Below, one piece after another: positions 1-7,874 of a stretch of 35,016 nucleotides of DNA. How positions within the stretch are numbered: the first letter of the stretch is position 1; every line of letters starts with the position of its first letter. A model generated the notes under the pieces. It was not told the DNA's origin and ran no database searches. It saw only the letters and a program-made list of their open reading frames with translations. Origin of the DNA: Planctomycetota bacterium (GTDB lineage Bacteria; Planctomycetota; MHYJ01; WSZJ01; JACPWG01); the NCBI GenBank assembly GCA_016197205.1, contig JACPWG010000034.1, positions 130,111 through 165,126 of the forward strand, written 5' to 3'. The translations under genes and the position numbers were made by a program.

Positions 1-3
1 CCC

Positions 4-54
4 CGCCCCCAGGAGCCTCGAGGTCCGAGTCTGCGCAGTTATTTTTGCGCGGGC
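4..54 (-). repeat. 51-bp dispersed repeat, inverted copy 1
   Basis: This stretch matches, in reverse complement and with one mismatch, the segment at 16585-16635. It lies just downstream of the stop codon of the large minus-strand gene ending at 146. The remainder of 1-145 shows no gene that I can support. Confidence 0.75.
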
Positions 55-145
55 GCTAACCCACGTTTGAACCATGCCACAATGGACCACTGTCCCGCCC
101 GTCCTCCAAGTCCAGGCCATTCCCGACGCCGCGCCCCGACGCCCC

Positions 146-3100
146 TCACTTCCCCCCCGCCCCCCGCCGCACCGCCTGCACCGCCTCCACCAGGCTGCCG
201 CGCGTCGCCGCGTGGTCGCGCAACTCCTCCCGCAGCGGTTCGCACACTTCGATGTGGACGAACCCTTCGTGGTGGAGCTGCCGCAGCGCCTCCGCCTGCG
301 CATTCCGGGTCGCGCCCAGGTCGAAGACGTCGCGTCCGTAGAGCTTGACGACTCCCAACGGCCGGCGCCTCAGGTCGTCCGCGAAACCCACGAGCCACGC
401 GGGCGGAGACTTCGTACCGCAACTCAAGATCATGGTCGCCTCCGCGGCGGAGACGCTCTTCCGGTTCCCCGTCTCGAACCCGTGCAACTGCACGAGGACG
501 CCCTCGGGTTGCGTCCTCCCGAACGCCCGCGTGAAGGCCTGGAAAAGGGTCGCGTCCGTGTGCGCGAGGTCGACCTCCCCTCTCGGCACGGTGTTCCACG
601 CGGCCGCACGAGCCCGTCCTTCGCGCAAGGCGCGCGCGACGATCACGCCGGTGTGCAGGTCGGTGTCCCCGTGCGGCGCCTCCCACGCCACGGGCTCGCT
701 CGCCCCGCGGCGAAACGCATAGAACCCGCGCCCGAGCTTCCGCCCCTGCGGTTCCCGTAGAACCAGGAACTCCGCGTCCCCGTCCTTCGTCAAAAAAAAC
801 TCCATGCCGACGGCGGCCCACGCCGTTGCCAGCTCCTCCACCGCCGGGTCGGGCGTCAGCGCGCGCACGAACAACGTCTCCGCGACCGCGACCTCCTCCC
901 CGGAAACAGCTCCCGCATGGCCCCCGCGCGCGGCCGCACGCCACAGGGACACGAGGGCATCCTGGCTGGCCGCTCCCAGACCAGGCGGCGTCGCGGGCTC
1001 GGCCACGGGCGGCGTCGCGGGCTGTCCCGCCGGCGGCGCCGCCGGCGCTCCCCCTGGCGGCGCCGACGGTCTCGCCACCCCCTTCCCCGCGCCCGCCGCC
1101 CCCGCTCCTCCCGGGGGACGTCCCGCGTCCGAAGCCATCGTCGGCCCCCTTTCCGTGAAAAACTCCCGCTGCTCCCGCAGGCCGGGCCGGATCCTCGAAA
1201 ACACCACGTACCCGCCCGACCCGCCCTCCGCCTCCACCCGAATCGGGTAGCTGCCGGGCGGCAGGTCGTCCCCCAGCGGTACGAAGAGGAGCCGACCGCC
1301 GTCCACCAGCTCGCCGCTTGTCCCCAAGAGGTACGCCGGCGCACCCACGGCCGGACGCACGTCGAAGCGCCAATCCGCGAAGGTCCAGAACTCGCTCGGC
1401 CCCACCGGCCGGCCGCGGCCCGGCGCGCCCACATACACGCGCACGCGGCTCCGTCCCGCCCCGGCACGCGGTTGGAAAAGCCGTAGCGTGAGCAGCTCCC
1501 GCTCGGAAGTCTCTTTCTCGTACACGAAGGCCGGCCCGCCGCCGTCCAGCCGGTTCGCGAGCGTCTGCAACAGCCCGGGCGCGTCCCCCGGCTCCACGAA
1601 ATTCAAGAACAGGCGCGCCGCGCCGGTAAGGACCGCCCGCACCCTGTGGGGCCCGATCGACAGCGGAGGCAGCCGCGTCGCCCCCGCCCCGGCGCCGGCA
1701 GCCACGGTCGCGAGGAGGGAGCCGTCCACGTACAGGCCGACCGACAGGGGCTCCTCCCCTTCGTCACGCAGGACGGCGAGCGACGGCACCACCTCCCGCT
1801 GGCCGTCCGGCGAAATAAAAACCAACTCCTCTTCCAGTCCAGGCACGAGCGGGCGAAAGGCGACCGGCGCCGCTTGCTCCACGTTCAGCCCCTTCCGCGC
1901 GCGGGGCGCCAGCACGTAGCGACCGTGCCAGGCCCCCTGCGGACGGAAGTCTTCCCAGAGGAACCGACCCGCGAAGACCTCGGGGTCGTCGACCGGGGGC
2001 CGCGCCGAAACGACCAGCGCGGGCGCGCGTCCGGCCGCGTCCAGCGCCTCGTCCCCTTCCGCAAGGAGCGGGAACCAACCGGGCTGATCCAGTTCGGTCC
2101 GATCGATGTCGGCATACCCCTCGGGCACGCGCAGCTCGCGGACCATGCCGGCCGGCCGCGTGAACGCCGTGACCAGCACGGGCGTCGCGCTCGTCGTCAG
2201 CCGCACGCGCGCCACGGCCGGGGGAAGCGCGAAGTGCCCGGTCGCTGGGTCGCCGAGCACCTCTCCGCCGGCGGCGTCGGCGAAACTGTCGTAGGCGGAA
2301 CGCCGCTCCGCCACCCGGAGCTGTCCTCGCGCCACGGGCTTGCCTGCCTCGTCCAGCAGCTCGTACGACGCGTCGAAACCGGGGGTCTCCGCCCCACCCG
2401 GGGCGGGCGCCGGCGCCCCGGCCGCCGGGCCCAACGGCGTGGCAGCCGCCGTCCCGGGCCACGAGGGCCGCAGCTCCACGCGAAAGGGCGTGTGCGACTC
2501 TCCGTCGTGCAGGACGCGGAACTCGATCGGCCCCTCGGCCGTGACGCGGTACGCCCGCAGATAGCTGGGCACCGGCGTGATGTCGCGACACTCTATACCG
2601 GTCGAGGCCCCGCCGGCCTCTCCTCCGCTCGCGCCCGCGGCCCCCGCCGCCGCGCCGCCCGCTTCCGGTCGCTGCGGGGGTGCGACGCCCGGCGCCGGCG
2701 TCCAGGTCGCGTGCACCACCAGCTCCCCCGGCGCGACGATTTCCAACACGCCTCCGTCCACACGCGTCTCCAGCTCCGCGGACCGACCTGCCCAGGCGAC
2801 CTCGCTCGTCGCACGTTCCGTGATCCCCTCGCCGTACCAGCGGACGAGGATGCGAGGCTCGCTCCCATTCCCGCTCGCAGCATTTCCCGCACTCGCTCTC
2901 CCACTCGCGGCCGCGCCGAGGCCGGGGCCGGGGCCGACGCGCGGCAACGGCCGGAACGACAGCCGCGCACGGCCCTCCCCCTCCGGCACCGGCACGACGC
3001 CCTGGCGATACGCGTCCACGAACAAGCCTGCAGGCACCACCTCCTCCCGCACCACCTCTTCCCCCTGCACCTCCTTCAACACGTACAGGGCGCGGCGGAC

Positions 3101-3847
3101 GTATTCGCGCCCCTCCACGCCCATCGGCCCGAGCGCGTCCCACTGCACCTCGAGCAGGTTTCTTCGCTCCGCCTCCCGCAGCAGGTCCGGACCGTAGACG
3201 TTTCCGCGCGCGATCATCTCCCGCTGCTCCGCGCTGAGGCGTTCCCACACGAAGCGCTGTTTGTAATCGGCGAGCTGCCGCCGCACGTAGACCCGGCCGA
3301 CCGCGCCGGCCAGCACGTCGTCCTTTCGGGCGAGTCGCAAGCGGAGCCGGGCCACGGGCGCGGGGAGCCCTCCGAGATTCAAAAGGATCACCTTGGTGTT
3401 CGTCGGCGTCTCGGGTTCCCCCAGGTAGAAGGCGGCCGTCCAGGTGTCGCTCGATTTTCCGTCGCTGAAATTGGAGAGCCGCGAGCGCACGTGGTGCTCC
3501 GACTCGAGCAGCGTCTTCCCCGCCGCATCGAGGAGCTGGTACCGGACCGCGTAGGTCCATTCCGTTTCCGGCGGCGGCGGGGCGGCACCGAGGGCGGGCG
3601 CCCAGCGGAGGTTCCCGTTCGTGACCAGACGCACCGCGTCCTGCGCGGGCGGCAGGTCGAAGTCCGTCCAGCGTTCGGCGTCCAGGAGGTAGACGAGGGC
3701 GGGAGCGGCCTGCTGGGTCCGTCCCGGCCGCCAGTCCGCCCGGGGCGCGCCCGAGGTCGCCGACCAGGGCGTGAACCTGCCGCAGAGGTAGACGCCGAAG
3801 ACGAAGAGCGTGAGAACGGCGAGCCGGCGCTCGCGGGGAGTCGTCAT
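146..3847 (-). CDS. Membrane-anchored 1233-aa protein with C-terminal poly-gamma-glutamate-hydrolase-like domain
   Basis: The ATG at 3847 overlaps the TGA of the upstream gene (ATGA), so the two are translationally coupled. A short cytoplasmic N-terminus is followed by one membrane segment (about residues 9-25); the rest is presumably periplasmic and consists of unrecognised, probably beta-rich regions. A Pro/Ala/Gly linker (about 895-962) leads to a C-terminal domain (about 963-1233). That domain reads APHGDTDLHTG (His1059), then DLAHTD (His1096), VLVQLHGF (His1122) and FVHIEV (Glu1200). Order and spacing resemble PghP-type poly-gamma-glutamate hydrolases (SPHAGG...E, LH.TS, SFHGY, VQLEI), zinc amidohydrolases with a carboxypeptidase-like fold. 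The family link is inferred from motifs. The same domain, without the histidines, occurs twice in the upstream protein. Role in processing an exported polymer is an inference; the substrate is unknown. Confidence 0.85.
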   Translation of the reverse strand: MTTPRERRLAVLTLFVFGVYLCGRFTPWSATSGAPRADWRPGRTQQAAPALVYLLDAERWTDFDLPPAQDAVRLVTNGNLRWAPALGAAPPPPETEWTYAVRYQLLDAAGKTLLESEHHVRSRLSNFSDGKSSDTWTAAFYLGEPETPTNTKVILLNLGGLPAPVARLRLRLARKDDVLAGAVGRVYVRRQLADYKQRFVWERLSAEQREMIARGNVYGPDLLREAERRNLLEVQWDALGPMGVEGREYVRRALYVLKEVQGEEVVREEVVPAGLFVDAYRQGVVPVPEGEGRARLSFRPLPRVGPGPGLGAAASGRASAGNAASGNGSEPRILVRWYGEGITERATSEVAWAGRSAELETRVDGGVLEIVAPGELVVHATWTPAPGVAPPQRPEAGGAAAGAAGASGGEAGGASTGIECRDITPVPSYLRAYRVTAEGPIEFRVLHDGESHTPFRVELRPSWPGTAAATPLGPAAGAPAPAPGGAETPGFDASYELLDEAGKPVARGQLRVAERRSAYDSFADAAGGEVLGDPATGHFALPPAVARVRLTTSATPVLVTAFTRPAGMVRELRVPEGYADIDRTELDQPGWFPLLAEGDEALDAAGRAPALVVSARPPVDDPEVFAGRFLWEDFRPQGAWHGRYVLAPRARKGLNVEQAAPVAFRPLVPGLEEELVFISPDGQREVVPSLAVLRDEGEEPLSVGLYVDGSLLATVAAGAGAGATRLPPLSIGPHRVRAVLTGAARLFLNFVEPGDAPGLLQTLANRLDGGGPAFVYEKETSERELLTLRLFQPRAGAGRSRVRVYVGAPGRGRPVGPSEFWTFADWRFDVRPAVGAPAYLLGTSGELVDGGRLLFVPLGDDLPPGSYPIRVEAEGGSGGYVVFSRIRPGLREQREFFTERGPTMASDAGRPPGGAGAAGAGKGVARPSAPPGGAPAAPPAGQPATPPVAEPATPPGLGAASQDALVSLWRAAARGGHAGAVSGEEVAVAETLFVRALTPDPAVEELATAWAAVGMEFFLTKDGDAEFLVLREPQGRKLGRGFYAFRRGASEPVAWEAPHGDTDLHTGVIVARALREGRARAAAWNTVPRGEVDLAHTDATLFQAFTRAFGRTQPEGVLVQLHGFETGNRKSVSAAEATMILSCGTKSPPAWLVGFADDLRRRPLGVVKLYGRDVFDLGATRNAQAEALRQLHHEGFVHIEVCEPLREELRDHAATRGSLVEAVQAVRRGAGGK

Positions 3848-6800
3848 TTCTTCCCCCGGGGCCAGAGCCAGGTTGCGCGCGACCGCACGAAGCGAGCGAC
3901 CTCGTCCCGATCCAGCGCCTCGACCTCGTGCACTTGCGGCGTCCGGTCGCTGAGGGACACGAGATGCACGACGAGGGGCAAGCGGTCTTCCGGCGGGGTG
4001 AGGAGCAGAAAGGCCTGCTGCGAATCGAGGTCCACCAGCCGTTCGAACCGCCAGGCCCCCCAACGGCGGCGCGCCGCGTCGAGGGCGACCACGTCGCGAT
4101 TGGCGAGGTAGCGCTCGACCAGGGCGCGCAACTCGGCCGGCACGGCGTCGCACCCGGTCCGGGGCGGGCCGGAGAGCAGGCGCTGGGCCAGGTCTCCTTG
4201 GGTGGTGGAGATGCCCACCGCATGGAACTGCGCGGCGAGGACGAGTTGCTCCGAAGGAAGCCGGAGGTCGGAGCGGAGCTGCGGCGCGAGCCAGAGGAGG
4301 GCCAGCTCCTTGTTGCGCGTTTGATGCAGATACTGGGCCTGGGGGAGGGTGCCGACCTCGTAGCCGGCGCTCGCGGGGGAGCCGTCGACGAAACCGACGC
4401 GCAGGCCCTGTTCCTGGAGGGCGCGCAGGAGGCCGCGGCCGCGCTCGCTCAGCGACTCGGGCCGCGTAGCGCCGTCCGCGGTCGCGAGGAGCACGTCCGC
4501 GGTGAAGGGCGGCGCGCCCGGTCTGCGTCCGGCGGCCCGGACCTGAACGACTTGCAGCGGCGCCTCGCCGGCCTCCCGGAGGAGCACTTGGTGCGCGAGA
4601 TTGAACAGGCCGAGGCGGTTCGAAAAGAGCGTCGGGTCCGCACTGCCGTCCAGGTTCGCCCGCGGGTGCGCCCCGGCGACGAGCAGCGCCCGCGCATCGA
4701 GCCTTTCGAAGAGGTGCACGCCGTATTCCAGCGCGCCGACCTCGGCCAGGGGCCGCGGGACCTCGACCACATACGGGGAGGCGAGGCCGAAGCGGAGCAC
4801 GCAGAGGCCCCAGTAGCGGCGGGCCGGCCCTTCCGCGGCCTCCTCGAGCACGGCGTAGTCGCGCTTCGAGCGGGAGTGGCGCACCCACGCGAGGCGGTAG
4901 TCGAACGTGCCGGCCGCCGCCGCCGCGGCCTCCACCTCGGCCGGGGCGCGGTCCGTGGGCGCCGCGCCGTGCAAGCCGTCACTGAGGCCCCGGAACAGCG
5001 GCGCCAGGATCTCCTCGTCGAAGAGCAGCAGCTCGGCGACGGTCGCCGGTCGGTACGAGTCGGTCCCGCGATCGGCGATCCGCCCTCGCGTGGCCACCAG
5101 TCTCTCCAACAAGTACGCGTCGATGCGCTCCTCGTGGACCTCCGGCGCGAGGGGAAGCGGACGGGGCATCGCGAGAGCGACGAGGTGCCGACGATCCTCG
5201 TCGGAGAGGACCAGCTCCGCGAAGGGGGCGGCGGTCGCGTCGCGCTGCAAGTTCGGGTGTCGCGAGCGCCCCCATGCGATCGAGAGGCCGGCGAGCGGGC
5301 GGCGGAGCGCGGCGAGATCCATGCCGGTCGGGAGGGCGGACCGCACGCGGAGGAGGCTTTGGGGCTCTGCGGGGTCCGGCGAGCCCGAGGCATGCGCGCG
5401 CACCTGCAGCACGCCCCGCGAGGAGAGCACGCGATGAAACGCCTGGAAGAGCAGGCGCGAGCTGCGTAAGGCATCGCCGGACCCGTCCCGGTTGGAAGCC
5501 CGTCCGCTGCCCGCGACCCCGAGCGCGCTCGCATGGAGAAGGTCGAAGAGCGCGAGCCCGGCCTCGAGCGAGCCGGCCTCGTCGAGGGGCGCGGGGACTT
5601 CGAGCACCGGGCCGGCGGCGGAGGTGAGGTCGAAAACATAGGAGCCCCAGCCGCGCTGGGGTGCGGTCTCCCGGAGCAGGAGGTAGCGCCGCCCGACCTC
5701 GTCCACGCGGTACCGTAGCGGATAGAACAGCAGCCTGGCTTCGTACAGCTTTCCCGGTTCTACCTTCCCACCGTCCGCCGCGCAGGCGACGAGCGCCTGC
5801 ACGCCCCGCGCGAATGCGTCCACCTCGCCGGGCATGGGCAACGGCACGCTGTCCGGCAGCCTTTTCCCATAGAGGGCCACTCTCTCGGAGCGGAGCGCCT
5901 CGACCAGGCGGGCGTCGGGGAGGAGAAGCGCCTCGATCCGTTCGGTGGGCGCGAGCGCCCCTCCCCAGGACGACAGGCCCGGGAGCAGGGTGAGCCCGAA
6001 CCCGAGCACGGCCGTGAGCACGGCCGCGCCGAGCGAGAGCTGGAGGGTCGCGCGCGTGAGGCGGATGAGGATTTCCTTGTCGTGCGCCTTGATCGCCATC
6101 AGCGTGGACATCATGTAGCCGAAGCCGAAGGCGTCGGAGACCTTCATCGCCGGCGCCACGACCGGCAGGAGGAAGCCGATCACGGTCTTATAGAGGAAGG
6201 AGAGCGTGAAGAAGAGGATCATTTTCCGCGCCCCCTCCACGGTCATCCGCTTCAGCCACGGGGTCCGGAGCGCGAGCCGTCCGAGGACGAGGACGATCGC
6301 CGCCTCTCCGAACGACGTGACGAGCTTGATCGGATCGTACCACAAGAGCGTCATGAAGGAGGGGATGAGAATGCCGTTGAATTCCCAACCGTACAGGAGG
6401 TTCATGCGCGACGCGAGCGTGGCCGAGGTGATGAGAATGACGTAGGCCTTCGGGCTGGCGAGGAGATCGGCGGCCATGTCCTCGTACATGTACTCCAGGT
6501 TGCCGATGCTGAAGTTCGTCAGCTCCATGAGGACGTACCGCGTGAGGACGTAGGTGACGGCCGTGATGAGGAGGAGGGGCGGCAGCCCGCGGCGGAGCCC
6601 GGGCTTCCAAAAGAGGTTGGCGCTCATCGCGACCACGATGAGGCCGACGCTATGGAGGTTGTTGCGGTAGTCGAAGGGGATCTGGTAGCGGTCGAAGAGC
6701 TCGCCGCAGAGCACGGGGATGGCCCACCCGTCCACGACCAGCCGAACCGCGACGCTCACGAGGAAGAGGGCGAAAAACCGGTCGCGGCCGAAAAAGCAGC

Positions 6801-7062
6801 ACCAGCGCCCGAAACCCGAGAGACGCTCCGAGACCACATAGACGATCGCGTAGGTGAGCGCCGCTTCGAGCAGGATGAGCACGGCGCTGTAGGGTTTGAC
6901 GACGAGGAGGGGGGCGAGGTAGCCGGGAACGACGAGGCCGGAATAGGTCCAGCCGAAGCGGAGATTGAAGAGGGAGAAGACCATGGTCCCGACCCAGACC
7001 GTCGTGACCACCGACTGGGAGAGGCTGCCCTCCGGGAAGATGGGGAGGGGGAAGATGCTCAT
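3844..7062 (-). CDS. PgsC/CapC-like polytopic membrane protein with large exported region (1072 aa)
   Basis: The ATG lies one base after the stop of the response regulator gene. Residues 1-362 form roughly ten hydrophobic segments. They contain two similar modules: SGLVVPGYLAPLL (41-53) and NGILIPSFMTLLW (229-241), each followed by a Phe/Ala/Leu-rich helix. The first resembles the signature of PgsC/CapC, the membrane subunit of poly-gamma-glutamate synthesis and export, so this looks like an internally duplicated PgsC fold. Residues about 370-1072 are soluble, probably periplasmic, and contain two copies (about 458-557 and 735-845) of a domain homologous to the C-terminus of the next gene. 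In both copies the histidines are replaced (EVPAPLDEAG, EVPRPLAEVG; QVRAH, QVRAA), suggesting catalytically dead, perhaps ligand-binding, domains. No CapB-type ligase or CapA is visible in the window. The PgsC relation is moderately sure; function is inferred. Confidence 0.87.
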   Translation of the reverse strand: MSIFPLPIFPEGSLSQSVVTTVWVGTMVFSLFNLRFGWTYSGLVVPGYLAPLLVVKPYSAVLILLEAALTYAIVYVVSERLSGFGRWCCFFGRDRFFALFLVSVAVRLVVDGWAIPVLCGELFDRYQIPFDYRNNLHSVGLIVVAMSANLFWKPGLRRGLPPLLLITAVTYVLTRYVLMELTNFSIGNLEYMYEDMAADLLASPKAYVILITSATLASRMNLLYGWEFNGILIPSFMTLLWYDPIKLVTSFGEAAIVLVLGRLALRTPWLKRMTVEGARKMILFFTLSFLYKTVIGFLLPVVAPAMKVSDAFGFGYMMSTLMAIKAHDKEILIRLTRATLQLSLGAAVLTAVLGFGLTLLPGLSSWGGALAPTERIEALLLPDARLVEALRSERVALYGKRLPDSVPLPMPGEVDAFARGVQALVACAADGGKVEPGKLYEARLLFYPLRYRVDEVGRRYLLLRETAPQRGWGSYVFDLTSAAGPVLEVPAPLDEAGSLEAGLALFDLLHASALGVAGSGRASNRDGSGDALRSSRLLFQAFHRVLSSRGVLQVRAHASGSPDPAEPQSLLRVRSALPTGMDLAALRRPLAGLSIAWGRSRHPNLQRDATAAPFAELVLSDEDRRHLVALAMPRPLPLAPEVHEERIDAYLLERLVATRGRIADRGTDSYRPATVAELLLFDEEILAPLFRGLSDGLHGAAPTDRAPAEVEAAAAAAGTFDYRLAWVRHSRSKRDYAVLEEAAEGPARRYWGLCVLRFGLASPYVVEVPRPLAEVGALEYGVHLFERLDARALLVAGAHPRANLDGSADPTLFSNRLGLFNLAHQVLLREAGEAPLQVVQVRAAGRRPGAPPFTADVLLATADGATRPESLSERGRGLLRALQEQGLRVGFVDGSPASAGYEVGTLPQAQYLHQTRNKELALLWLAPQLRSDLRLPSEQLVLAAQFHAVGISTTQGDLAQRLLSGPPRTGCDAVPAELRALVERYLANRDVVALDAARRRWGAWRFERLVDLDSQQAFLLLTPPEDRLPLVVHLVSLSDRTPQVHEVEALDRDEVARFVRSRATWLWPRGKK

Positions 7063-7063
7063 C

Positions 7064-7474
7064 CTACCGGCCTCCCGGGGCGCCCGCCTCGAAGAAGCGT
7101 GCGAGCGCAGCCAGGAGCACGGGGAAGTCGACCGGCTTGAGGAGGACGCCGTCCGCGCCCGCGCTCAGAGCGTCCTTTTCGAGCTCCCCGCGTACGTCGA
7201 GCGAGCCGGTGAAGACCAGCGTGGGGACCCGGCTCTTGTGTTCGCCCCGGAGCCATCGGAGGAACCGCAGCCCGTCCATCTTCGGCATCACGAGGTCCAC
7301 GAGGACGACGTCGAACGCCTCGCGCTCCAGGATCGCGATGGCCGCGGCCCCGTTCTCCGCCGACACCGTTTCGTACCCCTCCTCCTCGAGGCTCACGACC
7401 AGGATGTCCCGCAGATTGGCGTCGTCGTCGATGATGAGGATTCGCCGCTGGTAATTTGTTTCGGGCATGGCCAC
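7064..7474 (-). CDS. Single-domain CheY-like response regulator
   Basis: This is a receiver domain with no output domain (about 136 aa). It shows the acidic pocket (LIIDDD), the phospho-acceptor Asp in VLVDLVMPKMDG, the Thr of VFTGS and the Lys of LKPV. I prefer the GTG at 7474 because AAGGAG sits 8 bases upstream; the ATG at 7468 (134 aa) is the alternative, with a long 14-base spacing. The stop is separated by one base from the PgsC-like start, so the regulator is the first gene of that operon. It may act by protein-protein contact with a membrane or signalling partner; no cognate kinase is adjacent. Confidence 0.92.
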   Translation of the reverse strand: MAMPETNYQRRILIIDDDANLRDILVVSLEEEGYETVSAENGAAAIAILEREAFDVVLVDLVMPKMDGLRFLRWLRGEHKSRVPTLVFTGSLDVRGELEKDALSAGADGVLLKPVDFPVLLAALARFFEAGAPGGR

Positions 7475-7609
7475 GATCGCCGCTCCTTGGAGGGGGTAGG
7501 GTTTCCACCCGAGCATGGCAAGGCTACCGTGCCTTCGATTCCGCTGCGCTGCTAATCGTTCGAAATTTGTTTTCTTGCGACAATTTTTGCTTGTGTCGAA
7601 CGCCACGAA

Positions 7610-7690
7610 AACCACAGATTTCACAGATTCTGCGCGATTACACAGATTACGAATCTGTGAAATCGTCGTTAATCTGTGAAATCTGTGGTT
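7610..7690. repeat. Perfect 20-bp inverted repeat of the ACAGATTTCACAGATT type
   Basis: Left arm 7610-7629 (AACCACAGATTTCACAGATT) is exactly reversed at 7671-7690, with further CACAGATT / AATCTGTG units in the loop. A decayed copy of the whole structure is at 16851-16930. Confidence 0.85.
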
Positions 7691-7790
7691 CCGTCGTCGC
7701 TTAGCTGCGGCCCCGCCGCGCTGCGTACCCGTTCGTGCTTCCGCCTTCAGGCGGATCGTGGCCCCGCAAGGCTGACGAGTCGCAGCACGT

Positions 7791-7815
7791 GCCGCCCGAG
7801 GGCGGAACTACGAAC
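7791..7815 (+). repeat. Short dispersed GGCGGAACTACGAAC repeat, copy 1
   Basis: A small hairpin (CCGCCCGAGGGCGG) followed by AACTACGAAC. A close copy lies at 18069-18092. Confidence 0.6.
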
Positions 7816-7874
7816 CGCGCCGGGGTCCGCGGGAGCGCGGCGCAGGGCCGAGCTCCGGACCCGGCTCGGTCGCG

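Noticed and set aside
1646..4111. Very long plus-strand open frame opposite the 1233-aa gene
   Set aside because: It is rich in Arg/Gly/Pro/His, has no ribosome site and no domain pattern. It is a by-product of high G+C opposite a gene with clear motifs and coupled starts.
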